Positions 29,702 through 41,000 are shown, counted from the first letter of the stretch. The stretch: DNA of 64,000 nucleotides from Planococcus sp. CP5-4_YE (GCF_019042655.1 NZ_JAHPZO010000001.1:248001-312000); one strand, 5' to 3'. The notes: generated from the letters alone by a model not told the origin. Numbers and translations are program-made.

Positions 29702-30481
29702 TTAATTCATTTTCAATTGTTCAAGCTCTGCAAGGAATTTCGTATTCAATACTTTGATATACGTTCCTTTCATGCCGAGTGAACGTGATTCAATGACGCC
29801 AGCACTTTCGAGTTTACGAAGTGCGTTGACGATAACCGAACGCGTAATGCCGACACGGTCAGCGATTTTAGAAGCAACAAGCAAGCCTTCGTTGCCATCT
29901 AGTTCTTCGAAGATATGCTCGATCGCTTCAAGTTCGCTGTACGAAAGCGAGCTGATTGCCATTTGGACAACAGCTTTGCTGCGGGCTTCTTCTTCGATAC
30001 GGTCGCCTTTTTCACGGAGGATTTCCATGCCAACAACTGTCGCGCCGTATTCGCCAAGGATCAAATCGTCGTCGCCGAACTGGTCGTTGACGCGGCCGAG
30101 CAGCAAAGTACCAAGACGTTCGCCCCCTCCGATGATCGGGACGATTGTCGTCAAGCCGTTTTTGAATAGTTCGCGCTCTTCAACAGGAAAGATTGTATGC
30201 TCACTGTTCACATCCATGTTAGCGGATGTTTCTGTAACGTTTGAAAGGTTTTGTGTGTATTCGACCGGGAATTGGCGTTCTTCGAGCATGTTCTTCATGC
30301 GCTCGTTTTCGATCTGTTGGTTGACAGCATAGCCAAGTACCTTCCCTTTGCGGCTGACAACGAAGACATTTGCTTCGATGACTTCGCTCAATGTTTCAGC
30401 CATGTCCTTAAAGTTTACCGGCTTGCCGGCTGCTGCTTGCAGCATAGAGTTAATGCGTCTTGTTTTTCCCAATAAATTCAT
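29702..30481 (-). CDS. codY: Global transcriptional repressor CodY
   Basis: GTP- and branched-chain-amino-acid-sensing repressor of nutrient-limitation genes. From ATG 30481 (after AGGAGG) the protein has 259 residues, exactly as in B. subtilis. The N-terminal GAF domain covers about 1-155. The winged HTH ([23 protein letters not shown]) near 200-226 is almost invariant. Last gene of xerC-hslV-hslU-codY, the classical codVWXY order. The open frame extends 13 codons upstream without a better start. Confidence 0.98.
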   Translation of the reverse strand: MNLLGKTRRINSMLQAAAGKPVNFKDMAETLSEVIEANVFVVSRKGKVLGYAVNQQIENERMKNMLEERQFPVEYTQNLSNVTETSANMDVNSEHTIFPVEERELFKNGLTTIVPIIGGGERLGTLLLGRVNDQFGDDDLILGEYGATVVGMEILREKGDRIEEEARSKAVVQMAISSLSYSELEAIEHIFEELDGNEGLLVASKIADRVGITRSVIVNALRKLESAGVIESRSLGMKGTYIKVLNTKFLAELEQLKMN

Positions 30482-30576
30482 AATAATGAACCTCCTACAT
30501 GATTCGTACGTATTTCGCACCGTTTATTCAATATTCTAAAGGTTTTTACACTTTAATGAAACCAATATGCCTCGTT

Positions 30577-31974
30577 CTACAAGATAAATTGTGACAAATC
30601 TTTGTTTTTCGCCACATTTTCAAGCTTTTCGTTAACATATTGGGGGGTGATATCGATTTGGGCAGGTGAAATCTCAGATGCCTCAAATGATAAGTCTTCC
30701 AATAAGCGTTCCAATATTGTATGAAGTCGGCGAGCGCCGATATTATCCGTCTGTTGATTTACTTCATAAGCAATTTCCGCAAGTCTGACGATTGACGCAT
30801 CAGTAAAGTGTACCATAACTCCCTCTGTTTCGAGAAGGGCTTTATACTGATTGAGCAAGGAATGTTTCGGTTCCGTCAAAATTTTCACGAAATCTTCGAC
30901 TTCTAGCTTGGTCAATTCGACACGAATTGGGAATCGTCCCTGCAATTCTGGGATCAAGTCAGACGGTTTTGACATATGGAATGCCCCGGCTGCAACAAAT
31001 AGCACATAATCTGTTTTCACCGCGCCGTATTTCGTCGACACAGTCGAGCCTTCGACAATCGGCAGGATATCGCGCTGGACGCCTTCCCTGGATACATCTG
31101 CAGAGGAACTGGAGTTTTTGCTTGCAATCTTGTCCATTTCATCGATAAAGATGATGCCGTGCTGTTCAGCGCGGCGGATCGCCTCCATCGAAATTTCTTC
31201 GCTATCAACCAGCTTTTCCGATTCTTCTGCCGTCAACACGCGGCGAGCATCTTTCACTTGCATACGTCGCTTTTTCTTTTTCTTCGGCATCAAAGAAGAC
31301 AAAGCATCTTGCATGTTTTCGCCCATTTGCTCCATTCCTGAACCTTGGAAAGCATCAAACATGGAAGCGGTATTTTCGGTCACTTCCACGGTCACCCATT
31401 CGTCTTCAAGCTTGCCGGCTTTCAAGTCACCTGCAATTTCGCGGCGCTTAACGCGCACTTCCACTTCAGCTTCTGGGTCTTCCTCTTCCTGCTCCTGTTT
31501 TTGGCCGAAGAACATTTCAAGAGGATTTTGCGCAGTCTGCTTTTTCTTCATCGACGGCGCCAGCAATTTCACAAGCCGGTCGTTGGCAGAGGCTTCTGCA
31601 CGCTCTTTCACGGCTTCATATTTTTCTTCTTTAACGATGCGTACGGACGCTTCCACCAAATCACGAACCATCGACTCTACATCGCGGCCGACATACCCAA
31701 CTTCCGTGAATTTTGTCGCTTCGACTTTGATGAATGGCGCGCCAGTCAATTTTGCAATGCGCCGTGCGATTTCCGTTTTCCCTACGCCGGTCGGGCCAAT
31801 CATTAAAATATTTTTCGGGATAACTTCATCTTGCATTTCTTCATCGAGGCGGCTGCGGCGGTAGCGGTTGCGCAGCGCAATGGCGATCGAGCGTTTGGCA
31901 TCTTTCTGCCCGACAATGAAGCGGTCCAAGTGATCGGTGATTTGCCGGGGAGTTAAATCGGTTTGTGTTTTCAT
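30577..31974 (-). CDS. hslU: ATP-dependent protease ATPase subunit HslU (ClpY)
   Basis: AAA+ unfoldase that feeds HslV. 465 residues. Walker A GPTGVGKT is at 60-67, an I-domain rich in charged residues (about 110-235) interrupts the ATPase, and Walker [12 protein letters not shown] and the C-terminal helix with QFIL end follow. Overlaps the hslV stop by 4 bases. Confidence 0.98.
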   Translation of the reverse strand: MKTQTDLTPRQITDHLDRFIVGQKDAKRSIAIALRNRYRRSRLDEEMQDEVIPKNILMIGPTGVGKTEIARRIAKLTGAPFIKVEATKFTEVGYVGRDVESMVRDLVEASVRIVKEEKYEAVKERAEASANDRLVKLLAPSMKKKQTAQNPLEMFFGQKQEQEEEDPEAEVEVRVKRREIAGDLKAGKLEDEWVTVEVTENTASMFDAFQGSGMEQMGENMQDALSSLMPKKKKKRRMQVKDARRVLTAEESEKLVDSEEISMEAIRRAEQHGIIFIDEMDKIASKNSSSSADVSREGVQRDILPIVEGSTVSTKYGAVKTDYVLFVAAGAFHMSKPSDLIPELQGRFPIRVELTKLEVEDFVKILTEPKHSLLNQYKALLETEGVMVHFTDASIVRLAEIAYEVNQQTDNIGARRLHTILERLLEDLSFEASEISPAQIDITPQYVNEKLENVAKNKDLSQFIL

Positions 31975-32519
31975 TCTGACAACTCCTCCATGATGATTTG
32001 ATGGTTAGTGTAGACGCAAATATCTGCAGCCGTTTCAAGCGCGGACTGGGCAATTTCTCCCGCCGTCAATTGATCGCCCGCATATTTTTTCAATGCCCGG
32101 CCGGCGGCGAGTGCATAATTGCCGCCAGAGCCGATTGCCAGAATCCCATCGTCAGGCTCGATAACTTCACCGGTTCCTGATACCAGTAAAAGTTCGTCTT
32201 TGTTCATGACGATGAGCATCGCTTCGAGCTGCCGCAGCATTTTATCGCCGCGCCATTGCTTCGCAAGCTCAACAGCAGCACGCTGGAGGTTGCCGTTGAA
32301 TTCGGTGAGCTTGCCTTCAAACATTTCAAATAGTGTAAAAGCATCCGCTACGGAACCGGCAAATCCAGTCAGCACTTCATTATTGTAGAGCCTGCGCACT
32401 TTTTTCGCAGTGTGTTTCATGACGACGGCATTGCCGAATGTCACTTGCCCGTCACCAGCCATAGCCGATTTGCCTTTATGCTTTACTGCAAAGATTGTGG
32501 TTGCATGAAATTCCTGCAT
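31971..32519 (-). CDS. hslV: ATP-dependent protease proteolytic subunit HslV (ClpQ)
   Basis: Proteasome-like peptidase of the HslUV complex. 182 residues. The start reads [12 protein letters not shown], so the threonines at 7-8 follow a short leader that could be removed to expose Thr as the nucleophile. B. subtilis ClpQ (CodW) is known to use an N-terminal Ser at position 2. That Ser is replaced here by Gln, so the Thr-type mechanism is more likely. The [14 protein letters not shown] stretch is well conserved. Start follows AGGAGGAG. Confidence 0.95.
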   Translation of the reverse strand: MQEFHATTIFAVKHKGKSAMAGDGQVTFGNAVVMKHTAKKVRRLYNNEVLTGFAGSVADAFTLFEMFEGKLTEFNGNLQRAAVELAKQWRGDKMLRQLEAMLIVMNKDELLLVSGTGEVIEPDDGILAIGSGGNYALAAGRALKKYAGDQLTAGEIAQSALETAADICVYTNHQIIMEELSE

Positions 32520-32535
32520 GTTAAGCTTCTCCTCC

Positions 32536-33429
32536 TTATGCCCTTGGATGGGCTTTTAAATACGTATTGCGCAAATGGTCTTTCGTCACATGCGTATAGA
32601 CTTGCGTAGAACTGAGATGTGCATGGCCCAGTAGTTCCTGGACCGTACGCATATCCGCACCGTTGTTCAATAGGTGGGTAGCGAATGTATGGCGGATCAT
32701 ATGGGGATAGATTGAAGAATTAAGCGATGCCTTTTTCATGCATTCATTCAAGATATGGCGGATGCCACGATCCGTCACCCCATCTCCGCGGCTATTGACG
32801 AATAACATGTCGTGTTGTTTCGACTTCATCAACTTTGGACGTGATTGATCAATATAAAGTTCCAACGCATCATGTGCAAATTGGCCATAGGGGATATAGC
32901 GCTCTTTCCGACCCTTGCCTAGCACTTTGACGATGTGCATGTGGCGGTCCAAATCTTTCATCTTGATCGAGACACATTCACTGACGCGCATGCCGGTTGC
33001 ATAAAGCAACTCCAACAAAGCACGGTTTCTGAGCGACAGTGCATCCTCACCCGTGAGTGAAGCGAACAGCTGCTGAAGTTCTTCCTCATAGAAAAACTGC
33101 GGCAGCCGCTCTTCTTTCTTCGGATGGAACAGCGACCGGAATGCTGCTTCACTGAGACCGAATTCGCGGTTGCCGTAGCGGAAAAACGACCGGATGGCGG
33201 AGATTTTCCGCGAGATTGATGTTCGGGATAATTCGGCTTCATATAGTTTCGTTACATAATTTCTGGCATGAAGGTATTCGACTTCGTGCAGATCACTCAC
33301 GCCTTCTTGTTCCAGGAACAGAAAAAAACCCTCCAGATCCTGTAGGTACTGGTGGACAGTGTGGGCGGAATAATTCTTTTCCAACTGGATATAGCTCATG
33401 AACGATTCGAGCATTTGTTCTTTCGTCAT
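32536..33429 (-). CDS. xerC: Tyrosine recombinase XerC
   Basis: Resolves chromosome dimers at dif with XerD, near the FtsK translocase at the septum. 297 residues. The N-terminal core-binding domain is followed by the catalytic domain with Arg in [20 protein letters not shown], the [15 protein letters not shown] block and the nucleophile Tyr near residue 280. In B. subtilis the gene is codV. It starts about 35 bases after the predicted start site of a promoter that overlaps the trmFO terminator. Confidence 0.95.
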   Translation of the reverse strand: MTKEQMLESFMSYIQLEKNYSAHTVHQYLQDLEGFFLFLEQEGVSDLHEVEYLHARNYVTKLYEAELSRTSISRKISAIRSFFRYGNREFGLSEAAFRSLFHPKKEERLPQFFYEEELQQLFASLTGEDALSLRNRALLELLYATGMRVSECVSIKMKDLDRHMHIVKVLGKGRKERYIPYGQFAHDALELYIDQSRPKLMKSKQHDMLFVNSRGDGVTDRGIRHILNECMKKASLNSSIYPHMIRHTFATHLLNNGADMRTVQELLGHAHLSSTQVYTHVTKDHLRNTYLKAHPRA

Positions 33430-33455
33430 CTGACACGCCGCCTTTCAGGCAATTA

Positions 33456-33498
33456 AAAAAGCCTCTAAAGTATACCAATACTTAGAGGCTTTTTTCAA
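33456..33498. terminator. Terminator after trmFO, nearly symmetric
   Basis: AAAAAAGCCTCTAA pairs with TTAGAGGCTTTTTT with a GTAT/ATAC extension and a one-base bulge. T-runs stand on both strands. It begins at the trmFO stop codon and contains the xerC promoter. Confidence 0.9.
33469..33498 (-). promoter_or_regulatory. xerC operon promoter inside the trmFO terminator
   Basis: TTGAAA (33493-33498), an 18-base spacer and an extended TGG-TATACT (33469-33474) lie within the two arms and loop of the terminator hairpin. Confidence 0.65.
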
Positions 33499-34809
33499 TT
33501 AAACCGTCACTGAATTCATATAATTTTGAATTGATTCGAGTGCACGGTTGGCGTGGCGCTCAGCGCGCTCCTGTTTTGATCTGATGCGTTCGCCAAGGTC
33601 TGGGAATAAGCCGAAATTGATGTTCATCGGCTGGAAGTTTTTCGAATCCGCTTCGGTGATGTAACGTGCCATGCTGCCAAGTGCCGTTTCTGCCGGCAAT
33701 ACGACCAGCTCTGCGCCAAGCGCAAGCTTCGCTGCATTGATGCCGGCGAGCAAGCCGCTTCCTGCAGATTCCACATAGCCTTCGACACCTGTCATTTGGC
33801 CGGCGAAGAAGATATTCGGGGCGGCTTTCAATTGATAGGTCGGCTTCAGCACGTTCGGTGAATTGATAAAGGTATTACGGTGCATGACGCCATAGCGCAC
33901 GATTTCCACATTCTCAAGCCCCGGGATCATGCGCAGGATTTCTTTTTGTGCGCCCCATTTCAAATGGGTTTGGAATCCAACAATATTATAAAGCGATCCG
34001 GCTGCATCGTCCTGGCGCAATTGCACGACCGCATAAGGACGTTCACCGGTTTTCGGGTCTTCGAGCCCAACAGGTTTCATCGGCCCGAACGTCAAGGTTT
34101 TATCTCCTCTAGCGGCCATCACTTCAACAGGCATGCAGCCTTCGAAATAGATTTCCTTCTCGAATTCCTTGAGCGGTACGACTTCCGCTTCGACCAAAGC
34201 CGTATGGAAGCTGCGGAATTCTTCTTCTGTCATCGGGCAATTCAGATAAGCAGCTTCACCTTTATCATAGCGCGATTTCAAATAGACCTTGTCCATGTCG
34301 ATACTGTCTTTCTCGACGATTGGCGCAGCCGCGTCATAGAAATAAAGGTATTCCTCACCAGTCAACTTGCGGACTTTCTCAGCTAGCGCGGGTGAAGTCA
34401 ATGGGCCAGTTGCGATGATGGTGATGCCTTCCGGAATTTCTGTCACTTCTTCATTGATTACTTCGACGAGCGGGTGATTGCGGACATTTTCCGTGACCAT
34501 CCCTGCGAACTCGTGACGATCAACTGCAAGGGCACCGCCAGCAGGCACCGACGCTTTGTCGGCTGCATCGATGATGACTGAATCCAGTTTGCGCATTTCT
34601 TCTTTGATGACGCCGACCGCGTTGGTCAACGAATTGGCGCGCAGCGAGTTGCTGCACACTAGTTCCGCAAATTTGTCCGTATGGTGCGCAGGCGTCTGTT
34701 TGACTGGACGCATTTCATAAAGTCTGACGTTGACGCCGCGTTTGGCGATTTGCCATGCCGCTTCGCTTCCTGCAAGCCCGGCACCAATTACACTTACAAT
34801 TTTCGTCAT
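33499..34809 (-). CDS. trmFO: Folate- and FAD-dependent tRNA (uracil-54-C5)-methyltransferase
   Basis: Makes the T of the tRNA T-loop from methylenetetrahydrofolate. This is the Gram-positive alternative to SAM-dependent TrmA. 436 residues with the FAD-binding [14 protein letters not shown] at 9-22, [17 protein letters not shown], and the C-terminal [14 protein letters not shown]. Directly follows topA with a 20-base gap, the usual topA-trmFO pair. Confidence 0.97.
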   Translation of the reverse strand: MTKIVSVIGAGLAGSEAAWQIAKRGVNVRLYEMRPVKQTPAHHTDKFAELVCSNSLRANSLTNAVGVIKEEMRKLDSVIIDAADKASVPAGGALAVDRHEFAGMVTENVRNHPLVEVINEEVTEIPEGITIIATGPLTSPALAEKVRKLTGEEYLYFYDAAAPIVEKDSIDMDKVYLKSRYDKGEAAYLNCPMTEEEFRSFHTALVEAEVVPLKEFEKEIYFEGCMPVEVMAARGDKTLTFGPMKPVGLEDPKTGERPYAVVQLRQDDAAGSLYNIVGFQTHLKWGAQKEILRMIPGLENVEIVRYGVMHRNTFINSPNVLKPTYQLKAAPNIFFAGQMTGVEGYVESAGSGLLAGINAAKLALGAELVVLPAETALGSMARYITEADSKNFQPMNINFGLFPDLGERIRSKQERAERHANRALESIQNYMNSVTV

Positions 34810-34829
34810 GATAAAACACCTCTATTTAG

Positions 34830-36899
34830 TTATTGAACTTCTTCTTTATAGTCGCAAGCTGTGCAATTGATCTGCACCCCTTTTTTCACTTTCTTTTCGA
34901 CCATCAAGCTGCTGCATTTCGGACAAGGACGCTCGATCGGCTTGTCCCATGACACGAATTCACACTCCGGATAGCGTTCGCAGCCGTAGAATACGCGGCG
35001 CTTCTTGCTTTTCCGTTCGACGATCTCGCCTTCTTTGCAAGTCGGGCATTTGACGCCGATATGCTTGACGATCGCTTTCGTGTTGCGGCATTCCGGAAAG
35101 TTGCTGCAGGCCATAAACTTGCCGTAGCGCCCAAGTTTGAACACCATCGGCGAACCGCATTCCTCGCAATCTTCTCCAGCAGGCTCATCTTTGATCTGGA
35201 CTTTCTCCATTTCGTTCTCCGCCACTTCGAGGTCTTTGGCGAACTCTTTGTAGAACACATCGATGATCGCGCGCCAGTCGACTTCACTTTCTTCGATGCT
35301 GTCCAAATCGTTTTCCATCTTCGCGGTAAACTCGATGTTCAAAATATCTGGGAAGAAATCACGCACCAATTGATGGACGATTTCCCCAAGTTCGGTCGGG
35401 ATGAAACGCTTCGCGTCCAATGCGACATAGCCGCGTTTTTGAATCGTGTCCAAAGTCGGCGCATAAGTCGACGGGCGGCCTATGCCGAGCTCTTCCAAAG
35501 TACGCACCAAGCGTGCTTCCGTGTAGCGTGGAGGCGGCTGGGTAAAGTGTTGGTTTGGTGTGATGTCGGTCGCTTTAACTTTGTCACCTTCCTTCATTTC
35601 TGGAAGGATATTGTCTTTTTCTTCTTTTTTGTCGTCAGACCCTTCAATGTAAAGCTTCATGAATCCCGGAAACTTCACTTGGGAACCATTGGCACGGAAA
35701 ATCGCTTCGCCGTTTTGCAGCTCTGCCATCACCGTGTCAAGAACAGCGGGTGACATTTGACTGGCTACAAACCGATCCCAGATCAGTTTGTACAAACGGT
35801 AAAGATCGCGGGACAAAATGCTCTTCAGCGATTCGGGCGTACGGTGGACACTAGTCGGACGGACAGCTTCGTGGGCATCCTGCGATTTTTGCGATTGCTT
35901 GGCTGCAGGCTTCTGCGTCACGTATTCCTCCCCGTATTTATCGAGGATAAAACCAATGGTATCTTGCTTGGCTGATTCGGAGATGCGTGTGGAATCCGTA
36001 CGCATATAAGTGATCAAACCCGTTACGCCTTCTTTTCCTACCGAGATCCCTTCATAGAGCTGCTGGGCGAGCATCATCGTTTTCTTGGCACGGAAGTTCA
36101 ACTTGCGCGCTGCTTCCTGTTGGAGAGAAGATGTGGTGAAAGATGGGGAAGGATTGCGTTTGCGTTCTTTTTTGACAACGCTCTTCACTACGAAATCCTT
36201 GCCTTTCATCGTAGCTAGTACGGCTTTGACCTCTTCTTCATTCGAGAGCTTCAGTTTCTTCTCGGGAGTTCCGTAAAACTGTGCCTCGAAAGTTTTTTTC
36301 GCTTTTTCGAACTCACCGGTAATTGACCAATACTCTTCAGGTTCGAAATTTTTTATTTCATTCTCGCGGTCGATGATGAGGCCTAGCGCAACCGATTGAA
36401 CGCGTCCAGCAGACAAGCCTTTTTTCACTTTTTTCCATAGGATTGGGCTGATGCTGTAGCCGACAAGACGGTCTAGAATACGTCGCGCCTGTTGGGCATC
36501 GACCAAATCCATATCCAGTTTACGCGGCTGCTTGAATGCATCTTTTACTGCATCTTTCGTAATTTCGTTGAACACGACGCGGCAATCCGAATCGACATCC
36601 ACTCCGAGTGCGTTCGCCAAATGCCATGCGATCGCTTCGCCTTCTCTGTCGGGGTCAGCCGCGAGAAAGACTTTTTTTGCTTTTTTTGCTTCTTTTTTGA
36701 GATCCTGTAAAATCGGGCCTTTTCCGCGAATCGTAATATAGCGGGGCTCGTAATTATTTTCAACATCTACCCCCATCTGGCTGCGCGGCAAATCACGCAA
36801 ATGGCCAAGAGAGGCTTTTACTTTATATTTTTTTCCCAAATACCGTTCAATTGTCTTCGCCTTTGCGGGCGATTCGACAATCACCAAATAATCCGCCAT
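34830..36899 (-). CDS. topA: DNA topoisomerase I
   Basis: Type IA topoisomerase that relaxes negative supercoils. 689 residues. The N-terminal TOPRIM domain has [11 protein letters not shown] and [11 protein letters not shown]. The catalytic Tyr298 is in [11 protein letters not shown]. The C-terminus carries three zinc-ribbon repeats with CxxC pairs (CEEC/CSNFPEC, CPTC/CERYPEC, CPKC/CTAC), the last apparently complete. It has its own promoter. Confidence 0.98.
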   Translation of the reverse strand: MADYLVIVESPAKAKTIERYLGKKYKVKASLGHLRDLPRSQMGVDVENNYEPRYITIRGKGPILQDLKKEAKKAKKVFLAADPDREGEAIAWHLANALGVDVDSDCRVVFNEITKDAVKDAFKQPRKLDMDLVDAQQARRILDRLVGYSISPILWKKVKKGLSAGRVQSVALGLIIDRENEIKNFEPEEYWSITGEFEKAKKTFEAQFYGTPEKKLKLSNEEEVKAVLATMKGKDFVVKSVVKKERKRNPSPSFTTSSLQQEAARKLNFRAKKTMMLAQQLYEGISVGKEGVTGLITYMRTDSTRISESAKQDTIGFILDKYGEEYVTQKPAAKQSQKSQDAHEAVRPTSVHRTPESLKSILSRDLYRLYKLIWDRFVASQMSPAVLDTVMAELQNGEAIFRANGSQVKFPGFMKLYIEGSDDKKEEKDNILPEMKEGDKVKATDITPNQHFTQPPPRYTEARLVRTLEELGIGRPSTYAPTLDTIQKRGYVALDAKRFIPTELGEIVHQLVRDFFPDILNIEFTAKMENDLDSIEESEVDWRAIIDVFYKEFAKDLEVAENEMEKVQIKDEPAGEDCEECGSPMVFKLGRYGKFMACSNFPECRNTKAIVKHIGVKCPTCKEGEIVERKSKKRRVFYGCERYPECEFVSWDKPIERPCPKCSSLMVEKKVKKGVQINCTACDYKEEVQ

Positions 36900-36955
36900 T
36901 CATACTCCTCCTCATAGAGGTCTCTTCAAATTGTGTAAAGAATCACCTGATGCAA

Positions 36956-36984
36956 AATGTATAACAGTTTTTGGCTGATTGCAA
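36956..36984 (-). promoter_or_regulatory. topA promoter
   Basis: TTGCAA, a 17-base spacer and TACATT, about 55 bases before the topA start. Confidence 0.7.
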
Positions 36985-37008
36985 GGCTTTTCGTCGAACC
37001 GCCACTTT

Positions 37009-37896
37009 TCAGCTTCTCAATTGGCGGTATTCTTCCAGCACTTGAGCCCCATTCCAGACAGGTTTTGCGCCTTCCGCAATTAATTTATGCGGACCGGCAG
37101 AAAGCGGGGAAAAGATATCCCCAGGGACAGCGAATATATCCTTTCCATGGTCCAATGCGTGCTCAATGGTGCTCCACGTCCCGCTTTTTACTTCTGCCTG
37201 TGTGACGATGACCCCTTTTGACAACCCACTGATGATGCGGTTGCGCATCGGGAAATTCCATTTTCTAGGGGGCATATATGGTGGGTATTCACTGATCAGC
37301 AATTGAGTTTCTTCTATTATAAAGGACAGCTCATCGTTCACTTTCGGATAGCGATGCAAAAAACCGCTCCCAATAACAGCAATGGTTTTGCCGCCGGAAT
37401 CAATAGCGCATCGATGCGCCATCGCATCCGCTCCTTTCGCCAATCCGCTAACAATGACGAAGCCTTCTGCCAATAAAGGGGGAAGCAATTGCTGAATAAT
37501 CGATTGCGAATAGCTTCCGGCTTTTCGCGAACCAATGACCGCTATTTTTTCAGGTGCATCCAGCAAAGCAGAGTCGCCTTTCAAGTAAAGTACAGCGGGC
37601 GGATCGATCAAATCGTGCAAAGAGGATGGATAAAGGGGATCGCGATAAACAAGAGGGCGGATTTGCTGTTGGCTGTAGATTTTCAGAAATGGGGTATTTG
37701 CATAATGGAGGTAGGAGCGCTTCAAGGCATTCGCTTTCTCCAAGGGGATTTGCATCGTTTCTGCAAGGTCGACAGGGCTTCGAAGATGTAAGTATTCGAG
37801 GTTCGGGTCACCTTTCATCAGCATGGATAAACGGTTCAAAGGCTTCGGGTACACATAATGCAGGGCAAGCAAACGTTGAGTGAATTCATCGTTCAT
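37009..37896 (-). CDS. dprA: DNA-processing protein DprA
   Basis: Loads RecA on incoming single-stranded DNA during transformation. 295 residues. A short N-terminal helical region is followed by the extended Rossmann domain with VIGSRKAGSYS, SGLAKGADAMAH, and FPMRNRIISGLSKGVIVTQAEVKSGTWSTIEHALDHG, all diagnostic. The C-terminal winged-helix domain of longer homologues is absent, as in B. subtilis. The gene lies upstream of topA, as usual. Confidence 0.95.
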   Translation of the reverse strand: MNDEFTQRLLALHYVYPKPLNRLSMLMKGDPNLEYLHLRSPVDLAETMQIPLEKANALKRSYLHYANTPFLKIYSQQQIRPLVYRDPLYPSSLHDLIDPPAVLYLKGDSALLDAPEKIAVIGSRKAGSYSQSIIQQLLPPLLAEGFVIVSGLAKGADAMAHRCAIDSGGKTIAVIGSGFLHRYPKVNDELSFIIEETQLLISEYPPYMPPRKWNFPMRNRIISGLSKGVIVTQAEVKSGTWSTIEHALDHGKDIFAVPGDIFSPLSAGPHKLIAEGAKPVWNGAQVLEEYRQLRS

Positions 37897-37946
37897 AACA
37901 GTCCTCCTCCAGTAAAGGTCAGCGCAAAGAAGCTGCGTCTACACTT

Positions 37947-37975
37947 ATCATAGAGCTCCAGGTACAATCCGTAAA
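37947..37975 (-). promoter_or_regulatory. dprA promoter
   Basis: TTTACG, a 17-base spacer and TATGAT, about 50 bases before the dprA start. Confidence 0.55.
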
Positions 37976-37980
37976 TATAT

Positions 37981-38724
37981 TTAAAAACGGATTTGCCCTT
38001 TATTACGATGTGTATAATGTTTTTGGTAATGTTCATGGAATTGCTCGACTGCTTTCAATTCCACTTCTCCCTGGGCTTCTTTTTCAAATGCTTGAAAAAT
38101 AATACGGACGAAATTTCCCCGGCGCTCATCGCGCAATTCATCATCCGCCATCATTTCACGGAAGACTCCGACTTCAATTTCTTTCAACACCCCGGCAAAA
38201 TACGAACTGTGGTGAATCAATTCAAAGACACTGTCTGGCGCATCAGCCTGTAATTCCTCGTAGCAAATACACCACACCGCCAATTGTTTCTCAAGCAGCC
38301 TGGCTTCGCGCAGCAACGGGTTCGATTGGGGCAATACATCCTTTAATATGCCGTTCGAAAAATCAAGGTACCAAAACAAGAACTTGAGCAGGCCTTGCTG
38401 GCTGCTTTTTGCGCCTTTTACCAGATCCTGCAAGCGGCCCAGCGCTTCATGGCGGTCAAAGCGTCGATATTCTTCGGTGAGACACTGCTGAAAAATGCCG
38501 TTCACCAGCTTTTCATTGTCTATAGCTGAAAGCGGATCTCTTCCCAATACTTCCAAATGATAAAACCCCATCACGCCTGGCAGGAACGGCACTACGAATT
38601 CATCCATGATGGTCTGTTCTTCGAGTTCCTGCTTCTTGCTTTTCGTTCTTTTGTTCGCCATCTTGACCCCAGATGCTGCAGCGATTGCCCCTGCCGCTAT
38701 CCCTAAAACCCATTCTGCTTCCAT
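37981..38724 (-). CDS. Unrecognised membrane-anchored protein
   Basis: I do not recognise this 247-residue protein. A single hydrophobic helix (about residues 5-21, WVLGIAAGAIAAASGVKMA) is followed at once by a basic stretch (KRTKSKKQ), which predicts a membrane anchor with the rest in the cytoplasm. The remainder is mostly helical and charged, with no Cys pair, Walker motif or HTH. Aromatic and Leu-rich segments (residues 112-124 and 143-158) suggest a packed helical bundle. The start has AGGAGGG seven bases upstream, and codon use looks like its neighbours, so it is a real gene. It occupies the sucD-dprA spacer, which has no such gene in B. subtilis. Confidence 0.85.
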   Translation of the reverse strand: MEAEWVLGIAAGAIAAASGVKMANKRTKSKKQELEEQTIMDEFVVPFLPGVMGFYHLEVLGRDPLSAIDNEKLVNGIFQQCLTEEYRRFDRHEALGRLQDLVKGAKSSQQGLLKFLFWYLDFSNGILKDVLPQSNPLLREARLLEKQLAVWCICYEELQADAPDSVFELIHHSSYFAGVLKEIEVGVFREMMADDELRDERRGNFVRIIFQAFEKEAQGEVELKAVEQFHEHYQKHYTHRNKGQIRF

Positions 38725-38762
38725 TCCGTGCCCTCCTACTTACGCATCATACTATTCCTTTC

Positions 38763-38768
38763 ATTATA
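38763..38768 (-). promoter_or_regulatory. Possible -10 of the unrecognised gene
   Basis: A perfect TATAAT about 39 bases before the start codon, just after the sucD terminator. No convincing -35 is seen. Confidence 0.4.
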
Positions 38769-38821
38769 GAGGAGGATGGGCCAAAACCGCTGTAAATTCG
38801 CTTGAATTCTTTTTGATTGCC

Positions 38822-38862
38822 AAAAAAAATCCCCGAAGCATCGGAAAAGATGCTTCGGGGAT
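38822..38862 (-). terminator. Terminator after sucD
   Basis: A perfect 14-bp stem ATCCCCGAAGCATC/GATGCTTCGGGGAT followed by eight T on the minus strand. Confidence 0.97.
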
Positions 38863-38869
38863 CCGTGTA

Positions 38870-39772
38870 TTAATGTGTTTTACAAGCGTCGTAAAGGCCT
38901 TTTTCTTTGATCACGTTGATCAAAGTTTCGCCAATAACTGAAGGTGTATCTGCAACTTCGATTCCAGCAGCGTTCATCGCTTTAATCTTGTCTGCAGCTG
39001 TTCCTTTGCCTCCAGAAATGATCGCACCGGCGTGGCCCATGCGTTTTCCTTCTGGAGCCGTTTGGCCACCGATAAAGCCGACAACAGGTTTCGTCATGTT
39101 CGCTTTAACCCATTCTGCCGCTTCTTCTTCAGCGGTCCCGCCGATTTCACCGATCATGACAACTGCGTACGTGTCTTCATCTTCGTTGAATTCTTTCAAT
39201 ACATCGATGAAGTTCGTGCCGTTAACCGGGTCTCCGCCGATCCCGACAGCCGTTGACTGGCCGATACCTTCTTCAGACAATTGGTGAGTCGCTTCATACG
39301 TCAAAGTACCAGAGCGTGAAACAACGCCGACGTGTCCTTTTTTGTGAATGTAGCCAGGCATGATGCCGATCTTACATTCGTCCGGAGTGATAACACCCGG
39401 GCAGTTTGGTCCGACAAGACGTGTTTTCTTGCCTTCCATATAACGCTTCACTTTGACCATATCCAATACTGGAATGTGCTCAGTGATGCAGATTGCCATA
39501 TCCAACTCAGCTTCTGTTGCTTCAAGAATTGCATCAGCAGCAAAAGGAGCCGGTACATAAATTACAGATACATTGGCACCTGTAGCTTCTACGGCATCTT
39601 GAACTGTATTGAATACAGGTACGCCTTCAACTTCAGTTCCGCCTTTGCCTGGTGTTACACCCGCAACGATTTTCGTTCCGTATTCAAGCATTTGCTTTGT
39701 ATGGAAAAGGGCAGTTGACCCTGTAATTCCCTGTACAAGCACTTTAGTGTCTTTATTAATGTATACGCTCAT
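38870..39772 (-). CDS. sucD: Succinyl-CoA synthetase, alpha subunit
   Basis: Forms the CoA-binding and phosphohistidine subunit of the citric-acid-cycle enzyme. 300 residues. The N-terminal CoA-binding fold has [12 protein letters not shown], the middle shows the GPNCPGVI motif, and the active-site His lies in [13 protein letters not shown]. It follows sucC by 18 bases and ends at a strong terminator. Confidence 0.98.
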   Translation of the reverse strand: MSVYINKDTKVLVQGITGSTALFHTKQMLEYGTKIVAGVTPGKGGTEVEGVPVFNTVQDAVEATGANVSVIYVPAPFAADAILEATEAELDMAICITEHIPVLDMVKVKRYMEGKKTRLVGPNCPGVITPDECKIGIMPGYIHKKGHVGVVSRSGTLTYEATHQLSEEGIGQSTAVGIGGDPVNGTNFIDVLKEFNEDEDTYAVVMIGEIGGTAEEEAAEWVKANMTKPVVGFIGGQTAPEGKRMGHAGAIISGGKGTAADKIKAMNAAGIEVADTPSVIGETLINVIKEKGLYDACKTH

Positions 39773-39790
39773 TATTGTCCCTGCCCTTCT

Positions 39791-40951
39791 TTAGCCTACA
39801 AGTTCTACGATCTGTTTCGCGCCATCTGCCATAGTGCCAGCAGCTACGATGTTCAGACCTGATTCGTTCAGCAGTTTTTTACCGATTTCTACGTTTGTTC
39901 CTTCAAGACGGACGACTAATGGCACTTCCAGGCTAACTTCTTTCGCTGCTTGGATAACACCTTCCGCAATGATGTCACACTTCATGATTCCGCCGAAAAT
40001 GTTAACGAAGATTCCTTTGACATTCTTATCAGAAAGAATGATTTTGAATGCTTCCGTTACTTTCTCAGCGGTGGCACCGCCCCCAACGTCAAGGAAGTTA
40101 GCGGGTGAGCCGCCGTAATAGTTAATCGTATCCATTGTTGCCATAGCAAGGCCGGCACCGTTAACCATACAGCCGATGTTTCCATCCAAAGAAATATAGC
40201 TCAAGTCATACTTGGAAGCTTCGATTTCTTTTGCATCTTCTTCATCGTAATCGCGCATCTCCATGATGTCCTGATGACGGTATAGTGCGTTGGCATCGAA
40301 GTTGAACTTCGCGTCCAAAGCCACTACTTGTCCGTCGCCTGTAACGACCAATGGATTGATTTCAACGATTGCTGCGTCTTTTTCCACATAAGCCTGGTAA
40401 AGGCCTAGCATCAATTTCGCTGCTTTGTTGACAAGTTTAGCTGGGATGTTCATGTTGAACGCCATGCGACGAGCCTGGAAACCAGTCAAACCAACAACAG
40501 GATCGATTGCTTCGTAGAAGATTCGCTCCGGTGTGTTTGCTGCTACTTCTTCAATGTCCATGCCGCCTTCTTCAGATCCCATCAAGTTGACTAGGGACGT
40601 TTCACGGTCAAGAACTAATCCAAGATAGTATTCCTTCTCGATGTTGCTGCCCGCTTCGATGTAAAGGCGTTTAACTTCTTTGCCTTCTGGGCCTGTTTGA
40701 TGCGTTACAAGGACCTTGCCAAGCAATTCCTTCGCATATTCACGCACTTCGTCCAAGCTTTTCGCCAGCTTGACGCCGCCTGCCTTGCCTCGTCCACCTG
40801 CGTGGATTTGAGCTTTAACAACGACAACATCCGAACCAAGTTCTTTCGCTGCTTTAACTGCTTCTTCAGGTGAAAAAGCAACATGGCCTTCTGGAACTGA
40901 TACGCCATATTGTTTCAGGACCTGTTTTCCCTGATATTCATGGATATTCAT
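39791..40951 (-). CDS. sucC: Succinyl-CoA synthetase, beta subunit
   Basis: Nucleotide-binding ATP-grasp subunit. It converts succinyl-CoA and NDP to succinate and NTP with SucD. 386 residues. The N-terminal ATP-grasp domain begins [17 protein letters not shown] and has [16 protein letters not shown]. The C-terminal domain contains [15 protein letters not shown]. First gene of the sucCD operon, with GGAGG before the ATG. Confidence 0.98.
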   Translation of the reverse strand: MNIHEYQGKQVLKQYGVSVPEGHVAFSPEEAVKAAKELGSDVVVVKAQIHAGGRGKAGGVKLAKSLDEVREYAKELLGKVLVTHQTGPEGKEVKRLYIEAGSNIEKEYYLGLVLDRETSLVNLMGSEEGGMDIEEVAANTPERIFYEAIDPVVGLTGFQARRMAFNMNIPAKLVNKAAKLMLGLYQAYVEKDAAIVEINPLVVTGDGQVVALDAKFNFDANALYRHQDIMEMRDYDEEDAKEIEASKYDLSYISLDGNIGCMVNGAGLAMATMDTINYYGGSPANFLDVGGGATAEKVTEAFKIILSDKNVKGIFVNIFGGIMKCDIIAEGVIQAAKEVSLEVPLVVRLEGTNVEIGKKLLNESGLNIVAAGTMADGAKQIVELVG

Positions 40952-41000
40952 CTGTCATCCTCCAATCAAACATCTGTCTCATAATTTTATTGCCTCTACC

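Noticed and set aside
31118-31864. 248-codon plus-strand frame opposite hslU
   Set aside because: Antisense shadow of HslU, Ser-rich composition and no ribosome-binding site.
35061-35753. 230-codon plus-strand frame opposite topA
   Set aside because: Antisense shadow of TopA with no family resemblance.
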